In this document: positions 61,290-64,000 of the stretch, piece by piece | Layout: each line of letters opens with the position of its first letter | Numbering within the stretch: position 1 is the first letter of the stretch | Origin: Agapetus fuscipes | Taxonomy: Eukaryota > Arthropoda > Insecta > Trichoptera > Glossosomatidae | NCBI GenBank assembly: GCA_951799405.1 | Contig: OX637344.1 | Coordinates: 12,958,001-13,022,000, forward strand | Direction: 5' to 3' | DNA: 64,000 nucleotides | Notes under the pieces: model-generated | The model's database searches: none | What the model saw: only the letters and a program-made list of their open reading frames with translations | What the model was told of the DNA's origin: nothing | Program-made: the position numbers and the translations under genes

Positions 61290-62706
61290 AAGGAAACAAG
61301 GAAAAGTTACAGGATATTTTTTATAGGGAGTCGGAAACTTCCAAATTTCTTTGGCAAAGTTATATCACAGGTCTCTGCGTGAGTAGGATCCTTTGCAACC
61401 AAAAGAAAGTGCAGGAAGATATTTGGTAAGCAATTCCTCTGGGTGATGTCCATTTTTTTCCACCAGATTTTGTTCCAACTTCATTAGTTGATTTTTAATG
61501 AAAACATCCAATTTTCCAAAATATGTTTATTGGGCATTAATATTACATAACGTAGATTACATAACAATATTCAAATTTATTTACAAACTAGAAAATTAAA
61601 TAGTTGAATAATATTTCAATTAAAAATAATCAAAAAGTTCCTAATTTTTTTTAAGTAAGGGTGCAGCACCCATATCCTACTCATCATTACACTTTGGTAG
61701 GGAGTTATATTACTTTTGACTGGCTACTTTGACATTGCTATCTAACAGCTCTTACAGACAAACACTTAAAATTGGAGACTTTAGTATTTTTAAATTCACA
61801 TTTTGTGGCGTCAAAATACAAGTGGCAAGCAAAAGTTTACAATCAAAACAAATGCATGACACTTTGTTGTATCTGATTTATTATGAAGACTAATCAGCTG
61901 TTCATTTGCGACCATCTTGGATTTACAGGTCTTATAAATCAAATATTACCAATATTTGATAGGTAAGAATAACCGTGGTAATGAGACTTGCCCAGGCTGT
62001 TTTTCAAAAACAACAAAAAATATCAAGCAAGAATTTTGAATTTCATTGATAGTAGACACACTTACTTTCTAATATTTTACCTTGTAATTTTTATGAATTC
62101 TGAGTGTAGTGACTGCAGGGAGACACATAATACATTGAGCATGAATAGGCCACATACAATAATCTTTTTCATAAAAAAAAGCCAAACTTTTCCCGATGCT
62201 TTCAAGTAATTTTATTGCGATTAAGTCCCTTGTTATATAAAATTGATACCACTTGGAATGTTAAATTCTTTTTCAAAGGTTTAAGAATTTCTATGGCTAC
62301 ATGATACACAAGTTCAGCTAGCAAAAGTATTCAGCCTCTCAAAATATTTGTTGAATACGACACAATCATGCCACATCCAGGGTCCTGGGTTACTGTTTGA
62401 TGCGGACTATTCACATGCAATGTTTGCTGTAGACTGTTCAGTTGAATTGTAGTACGTTAGTGTTTTAAATTAACAGATTTCTATCGTTAAATGTGGCTAA
62501 TATAACCATAATATGAATGTAGTTGTCACAGCTAGTTCAAAAACAAAACAAACATTTTCTCTGATAAACAATATGTTTTGTGGACTCCACTGTTATTAAT
62601 TTACATCAAAGGTTGGTTCATAAACCGCACTAAGTGCAATTGTAATTTAACTGAGAAAAAGAGGGAAGTATGCACGTAAATGAGAAACAGAGCAGCTAAA
62701 AAAAAC
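61290..62706. other. no gene seen
   Basis: Non-coding AT-rich sequence; no repeat family from elsewhere in the window recognised. Confidence 0.4.
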
Positions 62707-62960
62707 ACAACTAAGCTACACATATAGTGTAAATTCTTGCCGCGTGTTCCCCAAACTTCAGTTGAAATGTAGGTTTTCTAGCTCAGAGGGGGCTGGTACT
62801 CATTTCTTGAGAAGGCTGAGTAACCTTGTCAGTATTCATTTTGGGTTTTAAAATAAACACCGAAACGGGAAATCATTTCTGACACCCTCGGTGGGATTCG
62901 AATCCGAGCTCTCGGCATGGAATGCAAGCACTCTACCAACTGAGCTATCTACCGAACTGT
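62707..62960 (-). repeat. Family A tRNA-derived SINE with internal deletion
   Basis: Minus-strand head (GATAGCTCAGTTGGTAGAGT, GGATTCGAATCCCACC), body CTTCTCAAGAAATGAGTACC, tail GTGTAGCTTAGTTGTG. The stretch around TGTAAAAATAAATAGG is deleted. Confidence 0.88.
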
Positions 62961-63605
62961 GCTCTACCCAGTCCACCTCCTACCAGCTACATGCTCTGTA
63001 TTAAATGATACCAACTCCGTATGACTATTTCTAACATTTAAATATATTTTTTCCCTCTTTTTCTCAGTTTTATCACAATGCCACTAAGTGCCTTTTTTGT
63101 TGAATCAAGTATTCATATTTTTCATATAAAAATACTACCATTTATATCAGTACAGAAAATAAATTCTGCAACAATTAATTTGATGTAGGTATACTTTTTA
63201 AAATCTAATTTTATTTCTTTGCTTTTCAAATTGCATCGAGGCTCGGCATAAACTCCACAGACAAAAAAAAAGTGATGTCACACAGCCGAGTTGCAATGAA
63301 ATAGAAAACTGATTCACACAGTCATTGGTTGTTGGGAATCTTAGCACAAACCTGTGACCGTTTGCCTGCAATTTTAATATAAAATTTTGTGTTGAGTCCA
63401 TTGTCAGAAAATAATCTAAAGGAAAACAAAAAAAGGTTTTACAATGCTGTCTAAAAATTTGATATTTGGGGAAAAGAGTTCATTGTATATTTTACAGATA
63501 CTTCTATTTCTTATAGATGATTATTAAAAAAAAAAACAAGAGATTTATTTAAGCCACATCTCGTAACTTTAGCTATAGAAATCATAAAAGCTGATTATGA
63601 GAGAG

Positions 63606-63860
63606 AAGTTTCAACATCAGCTTATGTGACTTTAAGCCTAACAAAAAACTACCCTCACAGTTCTCATAAGTTTGTCCTTTTCCATTCAGTACACAAAATC
63701 AGTAAGCTATTGATGAAACACTACTCCCTAAGGCATGGTATTTTCAACATTAGCTTATGTGATTTTTAACTAATATAAAAAATACCCACACAACTGACAT
63801 AAACGCGTCATTTTCGTTCAATTTAAAGTCACTAGGCAAACATTAAAAATACTGGGCCTT
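63606..63860. mobile_element. Two adjacent PIF/Harbinger-type MITE copies
   Basis: 63606-63723 (diverged) and about 63732-63858 both match 5663-5789. The second has ends GGCATGGTATTTTCAACATT and inverted GGCCCAGTATTTTTAATG next to TAA/TTA. The shared interior is ACTACCC(A/T)CACA followed by TGACATAA. Confidence 0.75.
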
Positions 63861-64000
63861 AATGTAAGAATCTACAGTGTCTAAATCAAAACAAAAAATA
63901 TCTATAAATTAATTCAGTCCAAGTATGCAGGATGTATTATTTCATGATACAATGTCAATTGTTCCATTCAGGAACAATCTAAGCGATATAAAAAACTTGC

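Overview
The window looks like AT-rich arthropod, probably insect, chromosomal DNA. Small-exon genes with GT-AG introns sit in a dense field of Jockey-type and RTE-type LINEs, tRNA-derived SINEs, a P-element-like transposase and many short inverted-repeat transposons. The order of insect cannot be resolved from the sequence. One 200-base run of N (16366-16565) is an assembly gap.

Five conserved host genes can be assembled exon by exon with all splice phases agreeing. They are CCT6 (chaperonin zeta, minus strand, 6 exons, 531 codons plus stop), ZSWIM7 (plus, 3 exons, 155 residues), RAD1 (plus, 5 exons, 280 residues), UBE2L3 (plus, 4 exons, 154 residues) and a Cdk4/6 kinase (plus, 5 exons, 321 residues). 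CCT6 and ZSWIM7 are divergent, with start codons 307 bp apart. ZSWIM7 and RAD1 are consecutive, co-oriented and both act in DNA-damage responses, though retroelement remnants lie between them and nothing shows a shared transcript.

Layout: 1-1.8 kb, 5'-cut P-element-type transposase with one in-frame stop. 1.9-8.3 kb, inverted-repeat elements and SINEs with no host gene seen. 8.3-13.8 kb, minus-strand LINE with ORF1, a 21-bp minisatellite and a full ORF2. 14-17.4 kb, repeats, assembly gap and RTE fragment. 18-21.2 kb, CCT6. 21.5-23.6 kb, ZSWIM7. 23.9-25.4 kb, LINE and hairpin remnants. 25.5-29.3 kb, RAD1. 30-32.2 kb, SINE, 15-bp minisatellite and hAT-like element. 32.3-35.6 kb, UBE2L3. 36-46.3 kb, inverted-repeat elements including nested insertions with readable target duplications. 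46.3-53 kb, Cdk4/6 with SINE-filled introns. 53.5-55.3 kb, palindrome and repeat. 55.3-59.8 kb, a second minus-strand LINE. 59.8-64 kb, SINEs and short inverted-repeat elements.

Most notable: in the second LINE, ORF1 ends in UGA-CUA, the frame then stays open for 137 codons, and it stops at an ATGA that overlaps the ORF2 start. Several unrelated palindromic repeats also carry a common CTGANGA / stem-loop / GAAA core that resembles the hammerhead-like motifs of Penelope-like retroelements.
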